A stretch of 41,114 nucleotides of DNA from Bradyrhizobium sp. AS23.2 (GTDB lineage: Bacteria; Pseudomonadota; Alphaproteobacteria; Rhizobiales; Xanthobacteraceae). The notes below the pieces were generated by a model. The model was given only the letters and a program-made list of their open reading frames with translations, ran no database searches and was not told the origin of the DNA. The DNA is taken from NCBI RefSeq assembly GCF_001908185.1, contig NZ_LGHM01000161.1, positions 1 through 41,114 of the forward strand, given 5' to 3'. This document shows, one piece after another, positions 33,633 through 41,114 of the stretch. Position numbers and translations under genes: made by a program. Each line of letters opens with the position of its first letter. Within the stretch, counting starts at the first letter, position 1.

Positions 33633-34379
33633 GTGAACAAGATCGATCTCAACGGCCGCGTCGCCGTCGTCACCGGCGGCGCGCAGGGCTTTGGCCGTGC
33701 GATCACCCAGCGCTTCGTCGATTCCGGCGCCAAGGTCGCGATCTGGGATTTTGATGCGGCGCTGGCCGAGAAGACGGCGAAGGAGATCGGCGGCGAGACC
33801 AGAGTCTTCAAGGTCGACGTCACCGATACCGCGGCCGTCGAGCAGGCCCGCGACGCCACGCTCGCCGCCTTCGGCAAGATCGACATCCTCGTCAACAATG
33901 CCGGCATCGCCGGTGTCAACAAACCGGTCTGGGAGACCGATCTCGATGAATGGCGGAAAGTCCTGCGCATCAACCTCGACGGCCCCTTCATCTGCTGCAA
34001 GGCGATCGTGCCCACGATGCTCAAGCAGAAGTACGGGCGGATCGTGAACATCGCCTCGATCGCCGGCAAGGAAGGCAATCCAAACGCGTCACACTATTCG
34101 GCCTCCAAGGCCGGCCTGATCGCGCTGACGAAATCGCTCGGCAAGGAATTGGCGGCACATGACATCCTCGTGAACGCGGTGACGCCGGCAGCGGCGAAGA
34201 CCGCGATCTTCGACCAGATGACGCAGCAGCATATCGACTTCATGCTGTCGAAAATCCCGAAGGGGCGCTTCGTGCTGGTGGAAGAGCTCGCCGCGATGGT
34301 GAGCTGGCTCGCATCCGAAGATTGCGCCTTCTCCACCGGCGCGGTGTTTGATATTTCCGGGGGACGGGCGACCTACTGA
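33633..34379 (+). CDS. SDR-family NAD(P)-dependent oxidoreductase
   Basis: Classical short-chain dehydrogenase of 248 residues. TGGAQGFG (14-21) binds the cofactor, WDFD at 38-41 suggests NAD, NNAGIAG is at 88-94, and S142 with Y155-x3-K159 forms the active site. A C-terminal TGAVFDISGGRATY closes the fold. The start GTG 33633 is chosen because earlier ATGs lie in the repeat; AAAGGG is 9-10 nt upstream. It resembles FabG- or gluconate-5-dehydrogenase-type enzymes. Its place beside the dehydratase and the other SDR suggests oxidation of a sugar or sugar acid in the same pathway. Confidence 0.85.
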   Translation: MNKIDLNGRVAVVTGGAQGFGRAITQRFVDSGAKVAIWDFDAALAEKTAKEIGGETRVFKVDVTDTAAVEQARDATLAAFGKIDILVNNAGIAGVNKPVWETDLDEWRKVLRINLDGPFICCKAIVPTMLKQKYGRIVNIASIAGKEGNPNASHYSASKAGLIALTKSLGKELAAHDILVNAVTPAAAKTAIFDQMTQQHIDFMLSKIPKGRFVLVEELAAMVSWLASEDCAFSTGAVFDISGGRATY

Positions 34380-34405
34380 GCATTGGCCGCCCAAGGGGGT
34401 GGCCC

Positions 34406-35563
34406 ATGGCTCTTGGACGTCGGGATCTTGTGAAGTTCGCAGCCAGCGCATGCGCGCTGCCGCTGCTGTCGTCGGGTGCGCTCGCACAATTGGCGCCGAA
34501 CCCGCCGAGCATCCGCCCGCCCTCGCCGGCCGAGCGCAGCGCGATGGCGCGGCTCGCGCGGACCTTCATGGACAAGTACGACGTGCCAGCGCTCTCCTTC
34601 GCGATCGGCTATGCCGGTGCGATCGTCCATGAGGATGCACTCGGCCTTGCTGATCGCGAGCGTAACGAGGCCGTGACGCCACGGCATCTGTTCCGGATCG
34701 CCAGCGTCAGCAAGATGATCACTTCGGTCACCATCTTCCGCCTGATCGAGGAGAACCGCCTCAAGCTGACGGACCGGGTGTTCGGTCCCGGCGCGCTGCT
34801 TGGCACCGATTACGGGCCGCCGCCCTACTCCCCCGGCATCGACCAGATCACGCTCGAACATCTCCTGACTCACACCGCCGGCGGCTGGAGCAACGACAAC
34901 CGCGATCCCATGTTCACGCATCCGCGGATGGATCATGCGCAGCTGATCGCCTGGACGCTCGCCAACCGGCCGCTCGACCGCCCGCCGGGCCAACACTACG
35001 CCTATTCCAACTTCGGCTATTGCGTGCTCGGCCGCGTGATCGAGAAGCTCACCGGCCAGGCCTATGCCGAGCACGTCCGCGCTGACGTGCTCGCGCGCTG
35101 CGGCGTCACCGACATGACGATCGCCGGCAACACGCGCGACCAGCGCCAGGCTGGCGAGGTCGCCTATTACGGCCAAGGCGACGGTCCCTACGACATGAAC
35201 GTCAGGCGGATGGATTCCCACGGAGGCTGGATCGCGACGCCGTCGGACCTCGTGCAATTCCTGATGCATGTCGACGGCTACGCGAGACCGGCGAACATCC
35301 TGCGGCCGCGCACCATCCAGGTCATGACCACCGCGCCCAGCTACAGTCCCGACTACGCCAAAGGATTCTGCATCAACAAGTACGACAATTGGTGGCACAA
35401 TGGCAGCCTGCCGGGCACCAGCACGATTGCGGTCAGGACTCATGGCGGCTTCCGCTGGGCCGCCTTCACCAACACGAGGCGCGCGAATTCCAACATGGAC
35501 GGCGATCTGGACAATCTCAACTGGACCATGGCGCGCCAGGTCGGCGAGTGGCGGGTGGCCTGA
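34406..35563 (+). CDS. Tat-exported serine hydrolase, class C beta-lactamase/penicillin-binding-like
   Basis: A 385-residue beta-lactamase-fold serine hydrolase. A Tat-type signal (GRRDLVKFA, hydrophobic core to GALAQ) opens it. The nucleophile is S100-V-S-K103 (SxxK), Y200-S-N202 is the YxN motif, and HNG near residue 330 is the third motif. GGGGGTGGCCC precedes the ATG. Related proteins act as esterases, peptidases or lactonases rather than antibiotic-resistance enzymes, and no resistance is implied. It follows the second SDR by 26 nt and precedes the GFA gene by 3 nt, so it may belong to the sugar-acid operon. Confidence 0.88.
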   Translation: MALGRRDLVKFAASACALPLLSSGALAQLAPNPPSIRPPSPAERSAMARLARTFMDKYDVPALSFAIGYAGAIVHEDALGLADRERNEAVTPRHLFRIASVSKMITSVTIFRLIEENRLKLTDRVFGPGALLGTDYGPPPYSPGIDQITLEHLLTHTAGGWSNDNRDPMFTHPRMDHAQLIAWTLANRPLDRPPGQHYAYSNFGYCVLGRVIEKLTGQAYAEHVRADVLARCGVTDMTIAGNTRDQRQAGEVAYYGQGDGPYDMNVRRMDSHGGWIATPSDLVQFLMHVDGYARPANILRPRTIQVMTTAPSYSPDYAKGFCINKYDNWWHNGSLPGTSTIAVRTHGGFRWAAFTNTRRANSNMDGDLDNLNWTMARQVGEWRVA

Positions 35564-35566
35564 GCC

Positions 35567-35959
35567 ATGATCCGGGAAGGCGGATGCCTGTGCGGCGCGG
35601 TGCGGTTCAAGGCGCAAGGTGAGCCGCACAATGTCCGCATCTGCCATTGCCGCATCTGCCAGAAGGCGATGGGCTCGCCGTTCTTTGCCCGCGCGCAGTT
35701 CGACCAGAAAGCGCTGACCGTCGAGGGCGACACTGGACGTTATGCGTCATCGGAGAACATCGACCGCGTGTTCTGCAAGCGTTGCGGCACGCGCCTGTTC
35801 TCCTGGCGGCGCAATGGCACGCTGGCTGGCGTCGCGCTCACCACCTTCGACGACCGCAACGCCTTTGCGCCGACCGAGCACATCTGGGTCTCGGAAAAGC
35901 TCGCATGGCTCAAGCTCGACGACGGCCTGCCGCAATATCCGACGACGATCCCGGCGTGA
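35567..35959 (+). CDS. GFA-family (glutathione-dependent formaldehyde-activating-like) zinc protein
   Basis: A 130-residue zinc protein with the full Gfa cysteine set: C7-x-C9, C26-x-C28-x2-C31 and C70-x2-C73. Family members bind zinc and are associated with S-(hydroxymethyl)glutathione formation or simply with this fold; most are uncharacterised. Its ATG lies 3 nt after the hydrolase stop, so it is in the same operon. Its last 50 nt overlap the convergent EamA gene, leaving no room for a separate terminator. Confidence 0.87.
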   Translation: MIREGGCLCGAVRFKAQGEPHNVRICHCRICQKAMGSPFFARAQFDQKALTVEGDTGRYASSENIDRVFCKRCGTRLFSWRRNGTLAGVALTTFDDRNAFAPTEHIWVSEKLAWLKLDDGLPQYPTTIPA

Positions 35960-36869
35960 CGTCAGGATCGGTCTGAAGCGTCGCGCGCGCGGCCCCTCCT
36001 CGCTGTCCCGTCGTCGTGGCGATCCAGATCCCTGCGAATACCGCGACGATGCCGGCCGCGAGATTCCAGCGTAGCGGCTCATCGAGCAAATAGGCGCCGA
36101 CCAGCGATGCCGTGATTGGATTGACCGTCACCGAGATCGCGACGCGTGTCGGTGTCGTTCGTTCCAGCGCGAAGGCCCAGAGATAGAATGTCAGCGCCGC
36201 GCCGAAGGCGCCGAGATAGACGGCCGCCAGCCATTGCGGCGCGCCGAAGCCTGCGGCGGGCGCGAAGCTGCCGCGGACCCATGAGAGCAGGATGAGACAG
36301 GCCGCCCCTGCCATGCTCATGGTGGTGAAGGCGATCGGACCGGAGCGCCGGATCAACGGCTTCGACCAGATGCCATACAGCACCATGCACAGCGCCGCCG
36401 CGATCATCAAGAGATCGCCGCGCCAGGCTCCCGTCGGCGCGGAGGTCAGATCGGAGAGAAGCGCAATTGCAACGCCGAGCGTCGCCAGCACGACGCCGAC
36501 CGATTTGCGCCAGGTCAGGGCTTCGGCGCCGAGTGCGGCCCCGATCACCAGCGACAACAGAGGCAGCGTCGACAAGGCGAGTGCGCCGCGCGCGGCTGTG
36601 GTGAAAATGAGCGACGCATTGAACAGGATCGGGAACAGGGCAAAGAACAGGATGCCGAGCCCGGCCGCGGCGGCCCAGTCCCCTCGCTCGGGCCAGCGGT
36701 CGCCGCGCAGCAGCGTCAGGGGCAACAGCAAGAGGAATCCGATGCCGAACCGGAACGAGCCAATCGCCAGCGGATCGATGGCGCTGACAAGATAGCGCGT
36801 GGCGCCGATCGAAGTGCCGCCCAGCCCGCTCGACAGCACAGCAGCCAGAACGCCGGATATCTCGCCCAC
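35910..36869 (-). CDS. EamA/DMT-superfamily transporter
   Basis: Inner-membrane permease of 319 residues with ten hydrophobic segments in two EamA repeats (FRFGIGFLLLLPLTLL in the first; AVYLGAFGAALTFYLWAFAL and NPITASLVGAYLLDEPL in the second). The start is GTG, complementary to 36867-36869, with GGGAGGAATC upstream. It is divergent from the LysR gene, the usual pairing for a LysR-controlled metabolite exporter. The C-terminal tail of about 30 polar residues crosses the end of the GFA gene. The substrate is unknown. Confidence 0.9.
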   Translation of the reverse strand: MGEISGVLAAVLSSGLGGTSIGATRYLVSAIDPLAIGSFRFGIGFLLLLPLTLLRGDRWPERGDWAAAAGLGILFFALFPILFNASLIFTTAARGALALSTLPLLSLVIGAALGAEALTWRKSVGVVLATLGVAIALLSDLTSAPTGAWRGDLLMIAAALCMVLYGIWSKPLIRRSGPIAFTTMSMAGAACLILLSWVRGSFAPAAGFGAPQWLAAVYLGAFGAALTFYLWAFALERTTPTRVAISVTVNPITASLVGAYLLDEPLRWNLAAGIVAVFAGIWIATTTGQRGGAARATLQTDPDVTPGSSSDIAAGRRRA

Positions 36870-36925
36870 GATTCCTCCCGTTGATCAGCCTTGAAAACAG
36901 CATACGGGGCACGCCGAAACAGGGA

Positions 36926-36938
36926 ATGGAATTTCCAT
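36926..36938 (+). promoter_or_regulatory. 13-bp palindrome, LysR operator candidate
   Basis: ATGGAA-T-TTCCAT is a perfect palindrome, 22 nt before the LysR start and 57 nt from the EamA start. Location and symmetry fit a LysR-type binding site controlling both genes. Confidence 0.5.
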
Positions 36939-36960
36939 CATGCTGGGATAAGTTTTCATC

Positions 36961-37826
36961 ATGAGCGCGCCCGATCTCGAACCTGATCTTCTGAAGGCCT
37001 TTCTCGCGGTCGCCGAGCATCGCTCGTTCACCCGCGCAGCGACCGCGCTCAACCGGACCCAATCGGCGGTCAGCGTCCAGATCAGACGTTTGGAAGAGCG
37101 GATCGGCACAAAGCTGTTTCACCGAAACAGGGCCGGCATCGCGCCGACGGCCGCGGGCAACGAACTGCGCGTCTATGCGCGCCGCATCCTAGCCCTCAAC
37201 GCGGAAGCGGTCGGCGCAATTCATGCACGCCGGACCGAAGCCGTGGTCCGCCTCGGCGTGATGGACGATTACGGAACGATCGTCATTCCGCCCCTGCTGG
37301 CGAGCTTTGCCAAGCACCATCCGCCGGTCCAGGTCGAGATCGAGACCGGATTGACGTCCACGATGCCGGCGCGACTTGGCGAAGCCTACGACCTCGTCAT
37401 CGCCATGCACCCGCAGGGACGTGGGGACGGCGAGTTGTTGAAGAGCGAGCAGCCGGTATGGGCGGCTTCCGCCTCCTATCGGGCCGGCGCGCGGGATCGC
37501 CGGCAGCGGCGGCAGGCCATCACGCCCCGTCAGGTCGCGAAGGCGAGCGGGCAGGATGCCGGCCTTCACCACCGTGACCGCAAGACCTGCAGCCGCGATC
37601 TGGGTGGCCGCCGCCAACGTCCGGCTGACATAGGCGAGGCGCCAGGGCCGGCCGGCGGTATCGAGCGCTTCCGCGGCCCATTGGCGGAACAGGCAGCCCG
37701 GCGGGTATAGCGCGACGGCTAGTGGCGGATATCCGCCTCCACCGTGCGCGCAACCTGTCGCGGGCTGGCAGCCTGCTCGCCGATCACTTGCAGCGTGGCA
37801 TTTCGGAACCGGCCACCCTATGTTGA
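36961..37826 (+). pseudogene. LysR-family regulator disrupted by an internal inversion
   Basis: The N-terminal winged helix is normal (LLKAFLAVAEHRSFTRAATALNRTQSAVSVQIRRLEERIG) and the effector domain begins properly as far as VWAASASYRAGARD. The next part of the domain reads only on the minus strand (LAVALYPPGCLFRQW...AYVSRTLAAATQIAAAGLAVTVVKAG). The C terminus resumes on the plus strand at 37728 as DIRLHRARNLSRAGSLLADHL and stops at 37824-37826. Re-inverting 37499-37727 gives a 288-codon LysR short by one base. As it stands, the frame runs to 37710 with nonsense residues, so the product would be nonfunctional. Confidence 0.85.
37499..37727 (-). other. Inverted about 229-bp segment of the LysR effector domain
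   Basis: Left junction: GGGATC meets GCCGGCAG at 37498/37499. Right junction: GGCGGAT at 37724-37730. In the reconstructed original, ATCCGCC at the left and GGCGGAT at the right form a 7-bp inverted repeat, enough to explain the inversion. One base is missing at the left junction. Confidence 0.8.
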
Positions 37827-37900
37827 CGTGAAGCGTTGCTGCACCGCCGGTTTGGCTGGGACGGTTGCAAGGCCGCAGGCGAAACCGGGACAGACGAGCC

Positions 37901-38581
37901 GTGAACATTTCCTTCTATGACCTGTCGGTCTGGGTGCTGCCGCTGGTGCTCGCCATCACCTTTCACGAGGCCGCGCACGGCTTCGTGGCGCATCGCCTTG
38001 GCGACAACACGGCCTGGCAGCTCGGCCGCGTCAGCTTCAATCCGCTCCGCCACATCGATCCGTTCGGCACCCTGATCCTGCCGGCGATGCTGCTGTTTGC
38101 GCATTCGCCGTTCCTGTTCGGCTATGCCAAGCCTGTGCCGGTGAATTTCCGCAAGCTCAACAACCCCAGGCTCGACATGGTCTGGGTCGCGTTGGCCGGG
38201 CCAGCCACCAACATCCTGCTGGCACTCGCCGCGGCTCTGGCCCTGCACGCCCTACCCTGGGCGCCGGCCGGTTCGGCGCAATGGATCTTCGACAATCTGA
38301 AAAATTCGCTGGTGATCAACGCGGTATTGGCGGTGTTCAATATGATGCCGATCCCGCCGCTCGACGGCGGGCGCGTCGCGGTCGGGCTGTTGCCCCGCCC
38401 GCTCGCCTTGCTGCTGGCGCGGCTCGAACCATTCGGGATGCTGATCCTGATCGGCCTCCTGATCCTGCTGCCTCTGGCGGGTTCGCAGTTCGGTCTAAAT
38501 CTTGATGTTATTTCAGCAATACTGCGAACGTTGACCGGTTATGTGATTCAGTCTGTTCTCTTTCTGACCGGCAATGCGTAG
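37901..38581 (+). CDS. Site-2 protease (M50) family membrane metalloprotease
   Basis: A 226-residue intramembrane zinc protease homologue. The metal ligands are in TFHEAAHGFVAHRLG (HExxH) near residues 22-26, and the second motif NMMPIPPLDGGR supplies the Asp. About five hydrophobic segments are visible. The GTG at 37901 begins the conserved domain directly; the frame is open further upstream without family sequence. Single-domain members of this short type occur widely and their substrates are mostly unknown. The next gene follows the stop without a gap. Confidence 0.88.
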   Translation: MNISFYDLSVWVLPLVLAITFHEAAHGFVAHRLGDNTAWQLGRVSFNPLRHIDPFGTLILPAMLLFAHSPFLFGYAKPVPVNFRKLNNPRLDMVWVALAGPATNILLALAAALALHALPWAPAGSAQWIFDNLKNSLVINAVLAVFNMMPIPPLDGGRVAVGLLPRPLALLLARLEPFGMLILIGLLILLPLAGSQFGLNLDVISAILRTLTGYVIQSVLFLTGNA

Positions 38582-39067
38582 TTGAACGGCGACATCCGAA
38601 CACAAGCCGAAGGGCTCGAGGCCGACTTGGTCAAAGCTGCCGATATGCTGATCGCGCGACGTGCCGACACCCGCGCCCGCGCCGATTTCGCCACCTGGAA
38701 AATGATGGCCAAGCTCAACGGGTCGTCCGCGCTACCTCCGGAGGCGCAGGAATTCCTCGCAAGCTACAAGAATCTCTTGGCTCAGATGAGCGAGGGTGAC
38801 GCCACCGAGGCCACGATCGGCGCGATCTACAAGTCCTACTATGCCGAGATGGGCGGCGCGGGAACTCCGCCCGACGTCCGCCCCCGCCGGGCCGAACCCG
38901 CGGCGGACAATGTTACCGCCTTCCGCCGCCCGGCACCCAAGCCGAAGAAGGTCAATTTCTTCGGGGCAACGGCGGCCGGCGGCCCCCAGAAACGGCCGCT
39001 CCCGGTGGCGCTGATCTTTGCCTGCCTGGTCGTGGTCTATGCCGGGATCAGGCTCTACTGGCGCTGA
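38582..39067 (+). CDS. Hypothetical protein with C-terminal membrane anchor
   Basis: A 161-residue protein of charged, largely helical sequence (ADMLIARRADTRARADF, PPEAQEFLASYKNLLAQMSEGD) with a proline-rich basic stretch (RRPAPKPKKVNFF) and one terminal hydrophobic helix (PVALIFACLVVVYAGIRLYW). It begins at TTG 38582, directly after the protease stop; an ATG at 38645 is an alternative. No clear ribosome-binding site is seen, so re-initiation from the upstream gene is likely. It overlaps the convergent TonB gene by 13 nt. I do not recognise a named family. Confidence 0.65.
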   Translation: MNGDIRTQAEGLEADLVKAADMLIARRADTRARADFATWKMMAKLNGSSALPPEAQEFLASYKNLLAQMSEGDATEATIGAIYKSYYAEMGGAGTPPDVRPRRAEPAADNVTAFRRPAPKPKKVNFFGATAAGGPQKRPLPVALIFACLVVVYAGIRLYWR

Positions 39068-39879
39068 GCTGACTTCTTTTTCTTCTTCGCGTCCGGCGGC
39101 GGAAAACTGATTTCGACCGTGCGATCGAAGCGATCCTCGGTCAATGCGGCGGGAGGTGGCTCGAACGGATCAGACTTGCGCACCATCGAGATCGCAGCTG
39201 CATCGTAGGCGGCATCCCCGGACGACTGGACGACATCAACCGATAGCACGTTCCCCCTGCGGTTGATAGAGAAGCTTACCCTCACTTTCTGATTGCTGTT
39301 CTCTTTGCCTTCCGGATTAATCTGGTGCAGCTTGAGATGCGCGCTGATTTTTCGGTTCCAGTCGGTCGTCAGCTTCAGAATGTCCTTGCCGATGCCGATC
39401 ACAGGCGCCAAGGCCTTCTCGGCCTCGCGCGCATCCTCATCGAGTGTCTGCCGCGCCGTCGCAACCGACTTCGGCGATGCTTCCGCCGCGGGAGTTTCAA
39501 TCGCCGCTATCTTCGGATCCTCGTCCTGCGGTTTCTTCGCGTTGTTTTCGGTGACAACCCGATCGGGATCGTCGACCTGCTGCGGCTGGTCCTTCGGCAG
39601 CTCGGTTTCCTTGGTCTCGGCCTTCTGCTCGGGAAGCGCCTGCTGCTCCTGCATCGCCTCACTGTCGGGCCCTGGCGGAAGGTCGGTATCGGGCGCCTTT
39701 GGCGAGGCCATCTCGACTGCGAACTCGGCGCCGGCTGCGCCCAGACCATCGTCGTCGTCATCCGTCTGCAGATGTGCCAGCGCGAGCGCGGCGCCCCCCA
39801 GATGGAGCGCAAGCGCTGCCACGGCAGCTAAGATCCAAAGCTTTCGGGATGGCCTGGGATCGATCTCGCCGTCGGACAT
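39055..39879 (-). CDS. tonB: TonB-family energy transducer
   Basis: A 274-residue TonB-like protein that transmits inner-membrane energy to outer-membrane receptors. It has a short cytosolic N terminus, one membrane anchor (LWILAAVAALALHLGGAALALAHL) and then an Asp cluster (DDDDD). A long Pro/Glu/Lys/Gln-rich periplasmic linker leads to a C-terminal domain (VRVSFSINRRGNVLSVDVVQSSGD, DRTVEISF). The tail is rich in Lys. It is 9 nt after exbD in a leftward exbB-exbD-tonB operon, AGAGG preceding its ATG. Iron or vitamin uptake is the usual role, but no receptor is present here. Confidence 0.88.
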   Translation of the reverse strand: MSDGEIDPRPSRKLWILAAVAALALHLGGAALALAHLQTDDDDDGLGAAGAEFAVEMASPKAPDTDLPPGPDSEAMQEQQALPEQKAETKETELPKDQPQQVDDPDRVVTENNAKKPQDEDPKIAAIETPAAEASPKSVATARQTLDEDAREAEKALAPVIGIGKDILKLTTDWNRKISAHLKLHQINPEGKENSNQKVRVSFSINRRGNVLSVDVVQSSGDAAYDAAAISMVRKSDPFEPPPAALTEDRFDRTVEISFPPPDAKKKKKSAQRQ

Positions 39880-39888
39880 AGCGGACCT

Positions 39889-40344
39889 CTATGGCTGTGT
39901 AGCGCCCGCCGCAGGCATCGGCGGACCTTCCAGCGCAACCAGTTTCACCCGCGTATAGCCGCTCGAGCGCAAGAGCTCCATGACGTTCATCAATTCGCCA
40001 TAAGGAACCGAGCGGTCGGCACGAAGGAAGACGTACTTGTCCTTGCTCATCTCCGACAATCCGTCGAGCGTCGCAGCGAGGTCAGCTCGCGCAACCGGAT
40101 TTTCTCCGATTGCAAGCGTCAGATCGGACTTGATGCTGACATAGGTCGGCTTGTCCGGCTTCTTCTGCGGCGTCGCGCTCGACGTCGGCAGGTCCACCGG
40201 CAAGTCGACAGTCGAGAGCGGCGCGGCGACCATGAAGATGATCAGCAGGACGAGAATGACGTCGATGAACGGCGTGACGTTGATGTCATGCGTTTCCGAG
40301 AAATCGTCGTCATCGACGTCGTTGTCTGCGAGCGATACGCCCAT
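39889..40344 (-). CDS. exbD: ExbD, TonB-system energising protein
   Basis: A 151-residue ExbD. A cytosolic N terminus leads to one membrane helix with the essential Asp in NVTPFIDVILVLLIIFMVAAPL, then a periplasmic domain with VFLRADRSVPYGELMNVMELL. It works with ExbB to convert proton flow into TonB motion. It lies 3 nt after exbB and 9 nt before tonB, so all three are co-transcribed. Confidence 0.93.
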   Translation of the reverse strand: MGVSLADNDVDDDDFSETHDINVTPFIDVILVLLIIFMVAAPLSTVDLPVDLPTSSATPQKKPDKPTYVSIKSDLTLAIGENPVARADLAATLDGLSEMSKDKYVFLRADRSVPYGELMNVMELLRSSGYTRVKLVALEGPPMPAAGATQP

Positions 40345-40347
40345 GGT

Positions 40348-41114
<767 letters not shown>

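Noticed and set aside
34406..35563. Antibiotic-resistance beta-lactamase
   Set aside because: The fold motifs fit, but the sequence and context suit a general serine hydrolase; there is no mobile element or resistance neighbour.
34373..35647. 424-codon minus-strand open frame
   Set aside because: Antisense to the serine hydrolase, which has all three catalytic motifs.
37499..37727. A reversible phase-variation switch at the inverted LysR segment
   Set aside because: The reconstructed repeat is only 7 bp, no invertase gene is nearby, and one base is missing at a junction, so a clean on/off switch is not supported.

Overview
The window looks like a chromosomal segment from a high-GC alphaproteobacterium, most likely Bradyrhizobium or a close relative. 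The evidence is the gene content (many acyl-CoA, sugar-acid and ABC/TRAP uptake genes), Rhizobiales-style codon use, and several families of short intergenic palindromic repeats that I associate with Bradyrhizobium genomes. I see no rRNA, tRNA, CRISPR array, transposase or phage gene. Both edges cut genes: a thiolase at the left and exbB at the right.

Layout. 1-2416: a truncated thiolase and an MFS carrier. 2496-5296: an exported protein, then a marR / small membrane protein / MFS exporter operon behind a perfect 16-bp inverted repeat. 5465-7539: a GlcD-type FAD dehydrogenase and a DUF3303-like protein. 7540-8023: mostly repeat and hairpin sequence. 8024-10803: an acyl-CoA carboxylase carboxyltransferase, an IclR regulator and a stand-alone biotin carrier. 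10948-16198: a TAXI-type TRAP transporter followed by a glutaminase fused to STAS and cyclic-nucleotide-binding domains. 16267-17499: a MazG-like protein, a CMD-family protein and a 33-residue membrane peptide. 17698-22166: a DUF35 protein, a thiolase fold lacking the nucleophilic Cys, a CaiB/BaiF CoA transferase, a coiled-coil protein and a second thiolase.

22237-34379 is a sugar-acid catabolic island: KDPG aldolase, KDG kinase, a DenD-like dehydrogenase, a complete carbohydrate ABC importer, a divergent LacI-type regulator, an IlvD/Edd-family sugar-acid dehydratase and two SDR dehydrogenases. Together they suggest uptake of an aldonic acid or sugar, dehydration to a 2-keto-3-deoxy acid, phosphorylation and aldol cleavage. 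Two LacI-type operator candidates link the importer and the dehydratase to the regulator.

34406-41114 holds a serine hydrolase, a GFA-family protein, an EamA exporter, its divergent LysR regulator, a site-2 protease homologue, a C-tail-anchored protein, and a tonB-exbD-exbB operon.

The strongest unusual signals are four. (1) The LysR gene has about 229 bp of its effector domain inverted (37499-37727). (2) The dehydratase has its best ribosome-binding site and ATG one base out of frame with the conserved N terminus, across an A8 tract (30730-30737). (3) A glutaminase-STAS-cNMP fusion lies directly behind a TAXI transporter. (4) A Cys-less thiolase fold is coupled to DUF35. All functional calls come from reading motifs; no database search was run.
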